64,000 nt of DNA, from the NCBI RefSeq assembly GCF_030812415.1, contig NZ_JAUSST010000007.1:248001-312000 (forward strand), in the 5' to 3' direction. The notes under the pieces were generated by a model. That model made no database searches, was not told where the DNA came from, and saw only the letters and a list, made by a program, of their open reading frames with translations. Positions 9,169 to 17,167 of this stretch are shown one piece after another (position 1 is the first letter of the stretch; each line of letters opens with the position of its first letter). The position numbers and the translations under genes were made by a program. The DNA comes from Paenibacillus harenae (GTDB lineage Bacteria > Bacillota > Bacilli > Paenibacillales > Paenibacillaceae).

Positions 9169-10773
9169 CTAGCCGATGCGAACCGCCGCATTGCCGTCCG
9201 CGTCTGCGGCTGCCGATACCGACCGCTGCGTGACGGCCGTTCGCGGATCGCGGCATTCAATCTGCGCAGTGAGGCTGCCCGATACAGCCAACATGGCTTC
9301 GCCGGAAGCTCTCCCGGCGCCGCCTAGACGGACAATCTCCACGTCGATGCTCTGGTGCAGCTTCACGAGCGGCCCTTCTTCCGTATAAAGCGCAACATCC
9401 TCAAGCACGAGCCGCTTGACGTGGTGACAGACGACGCCTTGCCGGCTCGATGCGACGAGGCGTTGCACCGTCACCCCTTCAAGAGGCATTTCCGCGAGGC
9501 CGTTCACGAGAAACGCTTTCTCTGCTCCATCGCAATAGACGTCCTTGATATGAATGCAGCGGAACACCGGCGTCCCGACCGTAACCGGAACCGATTCGTC
9601 GCGTGCCGATCCCGAGCCCTCGACGCCTTCATAGAAGAGGTGAAAGGAGATCGCCTCGCCCGCGATGTCCGTCATGCGGATACGTTCGATGACGATATCC
9701 TCGACGACGCCTCCGCGTCCTCGGGCGCTCTTGAACCGAAGACCGATATCGGTACCCATGAACGTACAATCGCTGACATGGACATGGCGGACGCCCCCGG
9801 ACATTTCACTGCCAATCACGAATCCCCCGTGTCCGTGGTAAACGGTACAGTCCTTAATCCGGATGTATTCGGATGGCAAGCCAAGCGCTCGGCCCGCTTC
9901 GTCCTTGCCCGACTTCAGGCAGATCGCGTCGTCGCCCACGTCGAATGTGCTGTCTTCCACGACGACATAACGGCAAGAGTCGATATCCAGTCCGTCGCCG
10001 TTCTGCCCGAACCACGGATTGCGCACCGTTACATTCCGGATCGTCACATGCTGGGACGCCCAAGGATGCAGATTCCATGCCGCCGAGTTTTGGAAAGTAG
10101 GCCCGTCCAGCAGGACGCGGCTGCATCTCCGAAAGCTGAGCAGGTTCGGGCGCAAGAAGTCGCGGCAAGGCAAGTAATCCGCCGGCTCCCGCTTCCCTTC
10201 GTCGATCAGCCTCTTTACAAGGGCTGATCCTCCCATTGCTGCCGCGGACGGCCACCACATGTCCTCTCCTTCATCGACAACGCCGCCGGAGCGCAGCAGA
10301 CGGTCCCATTGCTTATCCGTCATTTTCCAACGTTTGACCGGACGCCATGCTTCTCCTCCGCCATCGAAAACGCCTTGTCCCGTAATCGCCACATGTTCCG
10401 TGCCTTCGGCATCGAGCGGCGACTGGCAGCGGATCGCCGGCCTCCCTTCGAACTGGGATACAATTAGCGGATAATCGCCGAACACTTTGCTGAACCGTAC
10501 GACCGCCCCGGCCTCGGCATGCAATTCCAGCCGGCTCGCCAGCTTAATCGGGCCGGTCGACCAGATGCCCGGCGGAATAACAACTCGGCCTCCCCCGGCG
10601 TTAACGCATGCTTCGATCGCTTGTCTGAACGCTTCCGTATTGTCGGTTCTCCCGTCGCCCACCGCGCCGAAGTCGGTTAACCGCACCTCATAATCGGGTA
10701 TTTCCGGCAGCAGAACCTCCGGCATCGTCCAACTATAATTTGCATGATTCGTACTTTCCGATTTCATAACCAT
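9169..10773 (-). CDS. Polygalacturonase-type glycoside hydrolase (GH28)
   Basis: Hydrolyses alpha-1,4-galacturonic linkages in pectin or its oligomers. The 534-residue right-handed beta-helix shows the four GH28 signatures: NGD (258-260), GDD (Asp281, Asp282), GHG (His315) and an R-x-K element (RFK, 346-348). The N-terminal pectate-lyase-like segment DFGAVGDGRTDNTEAF is clear. GGAGG lies nine bases before the ATG. No signal peptide is present, so it probably acts inside the cell on imported oligogalacturonides, consistent with the convergent importer. Confidence 0.93.
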   Translation of the reverse strand: MVMKSESTNHANYSWTMPEVLLPEIPDYEVRLTDFGAVGDGRTDNTEAFRQAIEACVNAGGGRVVIPPGIWSTGPIKLASRLELHAEAGAVVRFSKVFGDYPLIVSQFEGRPAIRCQSPLDAEGTEHVAITGQGVFDGGGEAWRPVKRWKMTDKQWDRLLRSGGVVDEGEDMWWPSAAAMGGSALVKRLIDEGKREPADYLPCRDFLRPNLLSFRRCSRVLLDGPTFQNSAAWNLHPWASQHVTIRNVTVRNPWFGQNGDGLDIDSCRYVVVEDSTFDVGDDAICLKSGKDEAGRALGLPSEYIRIKDCTVYHGHGGFVIGSEMSGGVRHVHVSDCTFMGTDIGLRFKSARGRGGVVEDIVIERIRMTDIAGEAISFHLFYEGVEGSGSARDESVPVTVGTPVFRCIHIKDVYCDGAEKAFLVNGLAEMPLEGVTVQRLVASSRQGVVCHHVKRLVLEDVALYTEEGPLVKLHQSIDVEIVRLGGAGRASGEAMLAVSGSLTAQIECRDPRTAVTQRSVSAAADADGNAAVRIG

Positions 10774-10940
10774 TCATCCCATCCTCCGCTCTTGATTCCG
10801 GTGATCGCCTCTTCATTATAGAACAACATCATTCCTGCTTACTTCCAAGATACTTGTCTATTTGCCGCAGAATTGCATCCATTTGTCCTGATCCCATATA
10901 CTTGGAATAAAACGGAGTTTAGAGAGGCGGGCGAGCCTAG

Positions 10941-11318
10941 ATGACTAAGGGCTTCACGATGAAACAAATGTTGGAGATATGCGATATCACCGAAGATGCC
11001 GTTCGCTACTATGAGAAAATCGGGCTTTTGCCGCCGGTTGAACGCAAGCCGAACGGTCATCGCCTATACAGCTTAGCGGATAAGGAAACGCTGCTCAGCA
11101 TCAAATGCTTCAAAAAAATCGGCATGACGCTGGACGAAATCAAGCTATTTCTCAAGCTGCAAAATGCTGAAGACACGACGATGAGCCCGGAGGTATCCCT
11201 TCAATTGCAAAATTATCAGATGAAAATTAAAGATCAGCAGCAGCAGCTTCAACAAATATGGGATTTGATTGAAACCAAATTGCAATCGGGACACAAGGTT
11301 GGCATCCGTACGAATTGA
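10941..11318 (+). CDS. MerR-family transcriptional regulator
   Basis: A 125-residue regulator with an N-terminal winged HTH (MKQMLEICDITEDAVRYYEK) and a Gln-rich dimerisation helix at the C-terminus; it has no cysteine cluster for metal sensing. It sits 128 bp upstream of an aldo/keto reductase in the same orientation, and that gap contains a perfect MerR-type operator, so it is expected to control the reductase in the manner of the AdhR/NmlR aldehyde- or thiol-stress regulators. The effector is not known. The ribosome binding site is weak. Confidence 0.88.
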   Translation: MTKGFTMKQMLEICDITEDAVRYYEKIGLLPPVERKPNGHRLYSLADKETLLSIKCFKKIGMTLDEIKLFLKLQNAEDTTMSPEVSLQLQNYQMKIKDQQQQLQQIWDLIETKLQSGHKVGIRTN

Positions 11319-11359
11319 TGGCATCTAGCCCTGCTGCATACTTCCTTTAATCGATAATC

Positions 11360-11390
11360 TTGACCTGGTGTTAACACCAGGTTGTAGAAT
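11360..11390 (+). promoter_or_regulatory. MerR-type promoter with operator in a 19-bp spacer
   Basis: TTGACC (11360-11365) and TAGAAT (11385-11390) are 19 bp apart instead of 17, the hallmark of MerR-activated promoters. The perfect 20-bp palindrome ACCTGGTGTTAACACCAGGT (11363-11382) fills the spacer. It drives the aldo/keto reductase and is the probable site of the adjacent MerR protein. Confidence 0.85.
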
Positions 11391-11446
11391 GTGTTCAACC
11401 GCCCACCGGCAGGTGAATACACAACCGAAAAGGAGATTTTGCACGC

Positions 11447-12388
11447 ATGAACACAAAAACGGCAATTGGCAAGACGGGACTGCAAGCCTTTCATATTGGA
11501 CTTGGCGCTGGCGTAGTCGGCAACACGATGATGTATCCGAAGGTTACCGAGGACATGGGAAAAAAAATTATTCATGCGGCGCTTAACCATGGCATCGACT
11601 TTATTGACACCGCCTATCTGTATGGGCTAGGCAGATCGGAAGAGCTGATCGGCGAGGCGCTTCGACAGAGAGGCATTCGTGAGCAAGTTGTCCTTTCTAC
11701 CAAAGCCTCCTCCAATCCGCAATTCGTGGAAGGCGGCCTGGAAGTCGACAATAGCCCCGCGGCCTTGCGCCAAGCCGTTGAAGACAGCCTTCAGCGTCTG
11801 GGAACCGATTATATCGACATCTTTTTCCTTCATTTCCCGAATAGTCATACCCCGCTTGACGAGGCTGCCGCCGCCTTGGCAGAGCTGAAACGCGAAGGGA
11901 AAATCCGGGCGATTGGCGCATCCAATCTGGACTTCAATCAATTGCAGCTGTTTAACGCCGATGGACATCTCGATATCCTGCAGACTGAATATTCGCTGCT
12001 TGCGCGGAAGGCCGAGGAACAAATCATTCCCTACTGCCTCCAGCATGGCATCTCGGTCATCCCGATCTTCCCGTTATCCTCCGGTCTGCTTGCAGGCCGA
12101 TATAACAAAGACGATGTATTCACCGATACGGCAAGGATGAACCATCCCCTCTTTCAAAGAGAGGCTTATCTGGAAAGCCTTGAACGGGTGAAGCAGCTCA
12201 AGGCGTTTGCGCAACAAAAGCGTCAAGAGCCAGCCCAGATCGCGCTTGCTTGGTTATTGCAGCAACCGGGAGTCGATCACATCATTCCAGGCGCGTCCCG
12301 CCCCGAGCAAATCGAAGACAATCTGCGCACGCTGGATGTGCAATTATCGGAAGACGATCTCAAAACGATTGACGCTATCTTTCGTTAA
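11447..12388 (+). CDS. Aldo/keto reductase
   Basis: NADPH-dependent oxidoreductase of 313 residues reducing aldehydes or ketones in the cytoplasm. The catalytic tetrad is visible: Asp54 and Tyr59 in DTAYLYG, Lys86 in VVLSTKAS and His129 in FFLHF. A C-terminal cofactor-binding stretch (IIPGASRPEQIEDNL) supports NADP use. It is downstream of a MerR gene and its operator, which points to induction by reactive carbonyls or a related stress. Confidence 0.92.
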   Translation: MNTKTAIGKTGLQAFHIGLGAGVVGNTMMYPKVTEDMGKKIIHAALNHGIDFIDTAYLYGLGRSEELIGEALRQRGIREQVVLSTKASSNPQFVEGGLEVDNSPAALRQAVEDSLQRLGTDYIDIFFLHFPNSHTPLDEAAAALAELKREGKIRAIGASNLDFNQLQLFNADGHLDILQTEYSLLARKAEEQIIPYCLQHGISVIPIFPLSSGLLAGRYNKDDVFTDTARMNHPLFQREAYLESLERVKQLKAFAQQKRQEPAQIALAWLLQQPGVDHIIPGASRPEQIEDNLRTLDVQLSEDDLKTIDAIFR

Positions 12389-12401
12389 GCCAAACAAAAG
12401 C

Positions 12402-12444
12402 AAGGGGATGTCCCAGAAGCCACTGGCTTAGGGACATCCCCTTT
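12402..12444. terminator. Long hairpin terminator, member of a dispersed hairpin family
   Basis: AAGGGGATGTCCC pairs with GGGACATCCCCTTT, and the apex holds a second pairing (AAGCC / GGCTT). A closely similar hairpin occurs at 50896-50944, also after a rightward gene. It probably terminates the aldo/keto reductase transcript. Confidence 0.75.
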
Positions 12445-12638
12445 GTGCGTATGAACGTTTGATGGCATTTTGAGTACAAAACAGAGGTCTATGTTGCGAA
12501 TATCCAATATAGCTCTCGATATGGCGCGAAACAGACTAAAGTTTTACTGCAATGATCCAGTATAGCCACTTCGCACGTTCCACGCCATGTTAGTTTGAGA
12601 CAGCCTTTTGTCAATGGTGGCACTATGATAGTTCATTT
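12445..12638. other. Non-coding spacer, possible decayed mobile end
   Basis: No coding sequence is seen. GAGACAGCCTTTT near 12598-12610 resembles an inverted copy of the start of the hairpin at 12402, so the two could be the ends of a short non-autonomous element. Only 9 of 15 positions match and no target duplication was found. Confidence 0.2.
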
Positions 12639-13226
12639 CTACTGTTTAGAACTGAGTTCGCTCCATTTGAACGATTGCTCAGACGGTTGGTAATCGGCAA
12701 GTCGCTCCAGCAACGCTTCGGGATCACTCTCAACTACGAACAGCTCGAGGTTCGATTCTCTCATGAACCCTTCCTGTACGGCATGCTTGAGGAGCTCAAC
12801 CAATGGATTGTAGAACCCTCTTACATTGAGGAGTCCGATAGGCTTCTTGTGAATGCCAAGCTGCGCCCAGCTAGCCATCTCGAACAGCTCTTCGAACGTC
12901 CCGAGCCCGCCCGGCATACTGATGTACGCATCCGCCAGCTCCGACATCTTCGCCTTGCGTTCATGCATATTGGAAACCTCGTAGAACTCCGTTAGCTTGG
13001 TATGCATCACTTCGCCGCTAAATAGTCCCCGCGGCATAACGCCGATCGCCTTGCCCCCCGATTCCAATACGGAGTTGGCGATTCGCCCCATCAGGCCTAG
13101 CTTGCCGCCGCCATAGACCAGCTCGATATGCTTGGCTGCCATTGCTCTGCCCAGAGCGATGGCGGAATTTTCATAATCGGCATGGTTTCCCGGATTAGAT
13201 CCGGAATATACGCAAATTCGTTTCAT
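12639..13226 (-). CDS. LOG family protein (TIGR00730 Rossmann fold)
   Basis: Predicted nucleoside 5'-monophosphate phosphoribohydrolase; the plant and bacterial LOG enzymes release free cytokinin base from its ribotide. The 195 residues begin MKRICVYSGSNPG and contain the signature PGGLGTFEELFE, which holds the active-site Glu. The start was chosen for its match to the family N-terminus; GGAGGG lies 13 bases upstream. It stands alone between the reductase and the anti-sigma gene. The physiological substrate here is uncertain. Confidence 0.88.
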   Translation of the reverse strand: MKRICVYSGSNPGNHADYENSAIALGRAMAAKHIELVYGGGKLGLMGRIANSVLESGGKAIGVMPRGLFSGEVMHTKLTEFYEVSNMHERKAKMSELADAYISMPGGLGTFEELFEMASWAQLGIHKKPIGLLNVRGFYNPLVELLKHAVQEGFMRESNLELFVVESDPEALLERLADYQPSEQSFKWSELSSKQ

Positions 13227-13391
13227 GCTGTATGCTGCTCCCTCCTGCGCAAATGCTATTGCATATTTTATCTGCATCGCACTGAATCCGCAAGTCGCTA
13301 GACTAACATGGAATTCCTGATATCAGCTTGCTTTCTGGAATAGCTGTTAAACTTTATTTATGTTAAAAAAAGTTTGGCTTATGTTCTTTTA

Positions 13392-14132
13392 CTAAGCGGC
13401 ATCCGTTCCGAAAGCTTTCGTACCGCGCGGCTGATCGCCCGTCTCGTCGGGCTCCAGAGTTATTCCGATGTTATCGTAGGTTAATTGTTCGGACTCTATT
13501 CCCATCACGAGCAGCCCTACCCCTTTATCGTTAACCCGGAACGTGCCCGCGCTCGACCTTATGCCATCCCGCAAAAGCCAGACCTGATAAGCTTCCTCGT
13601 TTTTCGTTTCCCGGGCTCCGAATACATAGACGACAAACTGCTTGCTCTTTCCATTGTCTACGATACATGCGACGCCATACGCATGCTCGCTCTCCGTGGA
13701 TTCCGCCTTTAGCATCGAAATCTGCATAATTTCGGATGCCGGAGCCATTAAAGCTTTTTCAATGGTCTCTAGCCGCGTATCCTGATTTTTAACGAAAGGA
13801 TAATCCAACAACGACCCGCTGACAAAAATAAGCGCTGCCGCCGCTACGGCAATTGCCGCTTTCCATAGCTTTCTGTCAGTCCGTGCTTTACGGCGTTTAG
13901 GCGCTGCTTTGGCAGCAGCCATTATTTGCTCCTTCAAATCCTCCGGAGGCTCGATTCGTTCCATGTCCAAGGGAAGTTCCTCCCATACGATTTGCAATTC
14001 GGCGAGCTCTTGCTTGCAAGAATCGCAAGAAATCAAATGACGTTCGAATGCTTCCTTTTCCTCTTCGGAGCAAGCACCCGATAGATAATCGAGTATGACT
14101 GCGCAATTGCCGCGGTATGCTTCGTCATTCAT
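13392..14132 (-). CDS. Anti-sigma factor, RskA-like
   Basis: Membrane-bound partner that holds an ECF sigma factor inactive. The 246 residues comprise a zinc-binding anti-sigma domain (HLISCDSC at about 32-39), a linker, a single TM near 90-110 (AAIAVAAAALIFVSGSLL) and an extracellular RskA domain. Its ATG follows the stop codon of the sigma gene directly (TAGATG), so the two are translationally coupled and made in fixed ratio. Confidence 0.88.
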   Translation of the reverse strand: MNDEAYRGNCAVILDYLSGACSEEEKEAFERHLISCDSCKQELAELQIVWEELPLDMERIEPPEDLKEQIMAAAKAAPKRRKARTDRKLWKAAIAVAAAALIFVSGSLLDYPFVKNQDTRLETIEKALMAPASEIMQISMLKAESTESEHAYGVACIVDNGKSKQFVVYVFGARETKNEEAYQVWLLRDGIRSSAGTFRVNDKGVGLLVMGIESEQLTYDNIGITLEPDETGDQPRGTKAFGTDAA

Positions 14133-14702
14133 CTAGAGATCCCCCTTTGCGGCAAGATGCCTTCGCAGTATTTTCAACGTTTGATGAAGTCTGTTTTTGA
14201 CCGTTCCGAGCGGCTGATCATACAGCTGTGCCAGCTCCGTTAAGCTATAGCCTTGCCAATAAAAATGCTCGATCAGCGTTTTCTGCGATTGGGATAAATG
14301 CTTGCATGCCTGCTGAATTTGTTCCCTTAAGGAATGCCTTTCCACATGCTCCTCGGGTGATAAGCCCGTTTGGTCAGGCAATTCGTTAAAGCGCTGGTCT
14401 GTTAGTTGTACAAGGCCGGAAGCGTCTCTTCTTTGTTTTCGAATATGATCCATCGTTATATTGCGGGCAATGGTAAGGAGCCAGCTTGTAAAACGTCCCT
14501 TCTCGGGGTTGTATTCCGACTCCGTCGTCCATAAACGCATAAATACCGCCTGCGAGATATCTCTCGCGGTTGGCTCATCCCGAACCGCCTTGATGGCGAA
14601 GGAATACACCAAAGCGCCATACCGGTCATAAAGAACGGACAGCGCTTTATTTTTGCCTTTTCTAATTAGCTGCATGAGTTCATGATCGGTCAGATTATGC
14701 AT
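14133..14702 (-). CDS. ECF sigma factor, SigK-like
   Basis: RNA polymerase sigma subunit of 189 residues with regions 2 (DISQAVFMRLW, TSWLLTIARNITMDHIRK) and 4 (LIEHFYWQGYSLTELA). The ATG at 14702 has GGAGG eight bases upstream; the in-frame GTG 15 bases earlier overlaps that site and is rejected. It is paired with an RskA-like anti-sigma factor and preceded by two cupredoxin genes, which may be its targets. This resembles SigK/RskA pairs that respond to envelope redox or copper status; that role is inference. Confidence 0.9.
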   Translation of the reverse strand: MHNLTDHELMQLIRKGKNKALSVLYDRYGALVYSFAIKAVRDEPTARDISQAVFMRLWTTESEYNPEKGRFTSWLLTIARNITMDHIRKQRRDASGLVQLTDQRFNELPDQTGLSPEEHVERHSLREQIQQACKHLSQSQKTLIEHFYWQGYSLTELAQLYDQPLGTVKNRLHQTLKILRRHLAAKGDL

Positions 14703-14749
14703 CGTTTGCGCCTCCACAACAGGCTCGTTTTTTTTATGTTACCAGAAAC

Positions 14750-14775
14750 AGGAGCAGCCTGAAACGGCTGCTCCT
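14750..14775. terminator. Strong hairpin between cupredoxin lipoprotein and sigma gene
   Basis: Ten-base stem (AGGAGCAGCC with its complement) and a short loop. The T-run after it is poor in both directions, so it may be a partial terminator or an mRNA-stabilising structure separating the cupredoxin genes from the sigma pair. Confidence 0.5.
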
Positions 14776-14796
14776 AATCTTTTAGCAAAAGAGAGA

Positions 14797-15423
14797 TTAC
14801 TTTTCTTTCACGACGATTGTCCCTTTCATGCCAGGATGAGGTATACAATAGTAGCCGAACTCGCCCGCGTCCGAGAAGGTAACCTCCATGCTTTCATCCT
14901 GGGCAAGCAACTCCGTATCGAATTGCCCATTGTCGGCCGTTGCGGAATGTTTCACCTCGTCCTTATTGATAAAGGTAACGATATCGCCCTGCGAAATTTC
15001 GAGTTTTTCCGGCGTGAAGGCGAAGTTCGTAATCTCAACCGTATGAACGGTTACCGCATCGGAAGGCTGTTCGGTCTCTTTGATCGGCTTCTCCGTTTTG
15101 ACCGGCGTTGCAGGCGTAGGCTTAGGCTGAGAAGCAGTAGCCTTGGGCGTCGCTTCTGTCGCTTTCTCCGTTGCAGCCGGCTTCTGCGTAGCTTCAGGCT
15201 TTTCCGTCTCTTTCGGCTTTTCGGTTTCAACCGGCTCCGGCGCTAGGGTGACAACATCGGTTGGACTAGGGGATGCGGACGCAGCAGCTTCTGAGTTTAT
15301 GGGAGCATCTGTCATTCCCATTTCATTGTGGGCTGCATGCTTGTTTTCCTCCTGGGCCCCGCAGCCCGATAAGAAGAGGAGAAGCAGGACCAGCGTCAAA
15401 CATCCGTATGTTATTTTTCGCAT
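14797..15423 (-). CDS. Cupredoxin-domain lipoprotein
   Basis: Extracellular, lipid-anchored type 1 copper protein. Lipobox LFLSGC lies near residue 21, followed by an unstructured linker of about 100 residues rich in Thr, Glu, Lys and Pro with TEKP-type repeats, and a plastocyanin-like domain (about 125-208). Copper ligands are visible as the His of KHSAT and the Cys, His and Met of YYCIPHPGM. It begins 10 bp after the preceding cupredoxin gene with only a weak ribosome site, so coupling is likely. Probable role: electron transfer or copper handling on the outer face of the membrane. Confidence 0.88.
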   Translation of the reverse strand: MRKITYGCLTLVLLLLFLSGCGAQEENKHAAHNEMGMTDAPINSEAAASASPSPTDVVTLAPEPVETEKPKETEKPEATQKPAATEKATEATPKATASQPKPTPATPVKTEKPIKETEQPSDAVTVHTVEITNFAFTPEKLEISQGDIVTFINKDEVKHSATADNGQFDTELLAQDESMEVTFSDAGEFGYYCIPHPGMKGTIVVKEK

Positions 15424-15433
15424 GTCTTCACGC

Positions 15434-17038
15434 TCACTTTACGATGATCTGACCGGTCATGAATGACATGTGCGGCTCGCATAAATAATTATAAGTGCCC
15501 GGTTTATCAAACGTTACCGTGTAGGATTCGCCTTTAGCGAGTAAAGGAGTCGAGAAGGAGCCATCGAGAGCAACCGCATTATGCTTCATCTCGTCGTAGT
15601 TCGTGAAGATAACCTTGGAGCCTGCTTCAATAGTAAGAGCTTCCGTTCCGAAGGAGTACTCTTTGATGTCAATGTTGTACGTCTTAATCGTCGGTTCGGC
15701 TGGCGTTGTCGATGCAGTCGTTCCATTAAATTTGGCTGGATCTACGATATACCAGACATCATTGACACCCTGCCCGTTCAAGTCTCCCTGTGCCTTGTCA
15801 TTTATGAAATAATAGAGCGGGAATCCTTTGATTGAAGCTTGCTTGCTTCCATCCGAGCGGGTAATCGTTCCGATATCGCTTCCTTTGATCGTGGATGGAA
15901 CACTAACGCCTGATGTTGAATAGGCAGGCCAATTGACAAGGCAATTGCCTTCGCAAACGCTTTTTCCGGATGTATCCTTATCAAAATAGTAAAGCGCTCT
16001 GCCATAATCGTCAGTCAAATAGTTGCCCGCTTCCTTCGAGGTACCAAGCATAATCGCGTAATCCGACTTCGCAGCGAACCAAACTCCCCCTACGCCCTCG
16101 CCGGTTACATCGCCAGGTTTGCTATCCTTTACAAAGTAATAGAGCGGCCAATTTTTGTAAGTTAACTGCTTGGTGCCATCCGTGCGGGTAATAACGGCGA
16201 AGTCGGCTTTATTCAGCCAAGCCGGTATTTGAAGATTGGCATCGTAATAGATCGGCCAGTTCTTCAAGCAATCTCCTTGACAGGAATTAACGTCCTCCGC
16301 ATCCTTCGTGAAGAAATAGAGCGCACGCCCGTTTTTATCCGTAAAATATTTGCCGAGCTTGTCGTCCTGCCCAATACCGATTCGCTCGCCTTGAGGCCAT
16401 GCAGATCCGGAAGCGATGACTCCGCTTGCTTGCAGCGTATCAAAGAACGGCTTGCCATTCTTCGTATGGGCAGACAGTGCCTCGACAAGTGCTGTTGCCA
16501 GATGCGTATTCTGCAGCGACGACATGCCGGCAATCTCTTTCAAACCATGCGAAGCTGCGTAGGTTTCCGATTGTTGGTATGTAAAGTCTGCTCCGGTTTT
16601 ATAACCGAGGTTCTCTAATATCACTTTGTAAAATTGCTGAGAGCTGATTGCTGCGCTAGGATCAAAACGGTTGTTGCCCGCTCCCTGCCAGCCCAGCTCC
16701 GGATTGCTCTTCAAGTAGGCCAGAACGGGTTGATTGGCTTTGCCAACCTGATCTGCGTCGGAAAAATTGTTGTTTCCTGTAAAGGCCAGCGCTTCATTCA
16801 GTTTTCCATTAAGACGGAGCGAGATGATAGCAGCTTGCAAACGCGTTGACGATTTGCCCAAATAGGCAGCATTCACGCCATTTCCTTCCCCGATAAGCAG
16901 CCCAAGCTCAGCTGCCGTATCGGCATCCGACTTGATCGTAGACGGCGAATCCTCTGCAGACGCAGTGCCAAGCGGAGCGACAATGACTGTCGTGCACATG
17001 GCAGTAATCAAAAACAGTTTTTTAAATCGTGTTAACAT
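15434..17038 (-). CDS. Secreted protein with lipoprotein-15 repeats and C-terminal cupredoxin
   Basis: Exported 534-residue protein. The chosen ATG has AAAGGAGGAG seven bases upstream and starts a normal signal peptide ending near GTASAED. The N-terminal half resembles S-layer-type helical repeats; the middle holds two copies of the secreted repeat of PF03640 (GRALYFFTKD / GRALYYFDKD, each with a CxGxC pair); the last 90 residues are a cupredoxin with ligands in KHNAV and YLCEPHMSFM. It is the first gene of the cupredoxin pair. The repeat-plus-cupredoxin combination suggests extracellular electron transfer or copper binding. Confidence 0.85.
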   Translation of the reverse strand: MLTRFKKLFLITAMCTTVIVAPLGTASAEDSPSTIKSDADTAAELGLLIGEGNGVNAAYLGKSSTRLQAAIISLRLNGKLNEALAFTGNNNFSDADQVGKANQPVLAYLKSNPELGWQGAGNNRFDPSAAISSQQFYKVILENLGYKTGADFTYQQSETYAASHGLKEIAGMSSLQNTHLATALVEALSAHTKNGKPFFDTLQASGVIASGSAWPQGERIGIGQDDKLGKYFTDKNGRALYFFTKDAEDVNSCQGDCLKNWPIYYDANLQIPAWLNKADFAVITRTDGTKQLTYKNWPLYYFVKDSKPGDVTGEGVGGVWFAAKSDYAIMLGTSKEAGNYLTDDYGRALYYFDKDTSGKSVCEGNCLVNWPAYSTSGVSVPSTIKGSDIGTITRSDGSKQASIKGFPLYYFINDKAQGDLNGQGVNDVWYIVDPAKFNGTTASTTPAEPTIKTYNIDIKEYSFGTEALTIEAGSKVIFTNYDEMKHNAVALDGSFSTPLLAKGESYTVTFDKPGTYNYLCEPHMSFMTGQIIVK

Positions 17039-17058
17039 GAATAACTCCTCCTTTGTGG

Positions 17059-17074
17059 TCTCTACATGTAGAGA
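17059..17074. promoter_or_regulatory. Perfect 16-bp palindrome upstream of the cupredoxin gene
   Basis: TCTCTACATGTAGAGA lies directly upstream of the ribosome binding site of the cupredoxin gene. It contains TACA/TGTA half-sites of the kind bound by BlaI/CopY-type repressors, although without the usual two-base centre. A repressor site near the transcription start is the likely reading. Confidence 0.45.
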
Positions 17075-17167
17075 TAACGCTGTGGAGGAAGGATCGGTTC
17101 GATTGAAATTAAAATATGTATTGGAAATTGACTTAAATAAGATCACCTTCCGTCTAAGATATTCGCG

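Noticed and set aside
9355..10227. 290-codon rightward frame in the GH28 gene
   Set aside because: No domain or ribosome site; the opposite strand has complete GH28 catalytic motifs.
12398..12615. Possible MITE with imperfect inverted ends
   Set aside because: Ends match at only about 9 of 15 positions and no target duplication is visible; kept only as a note on the spacer.
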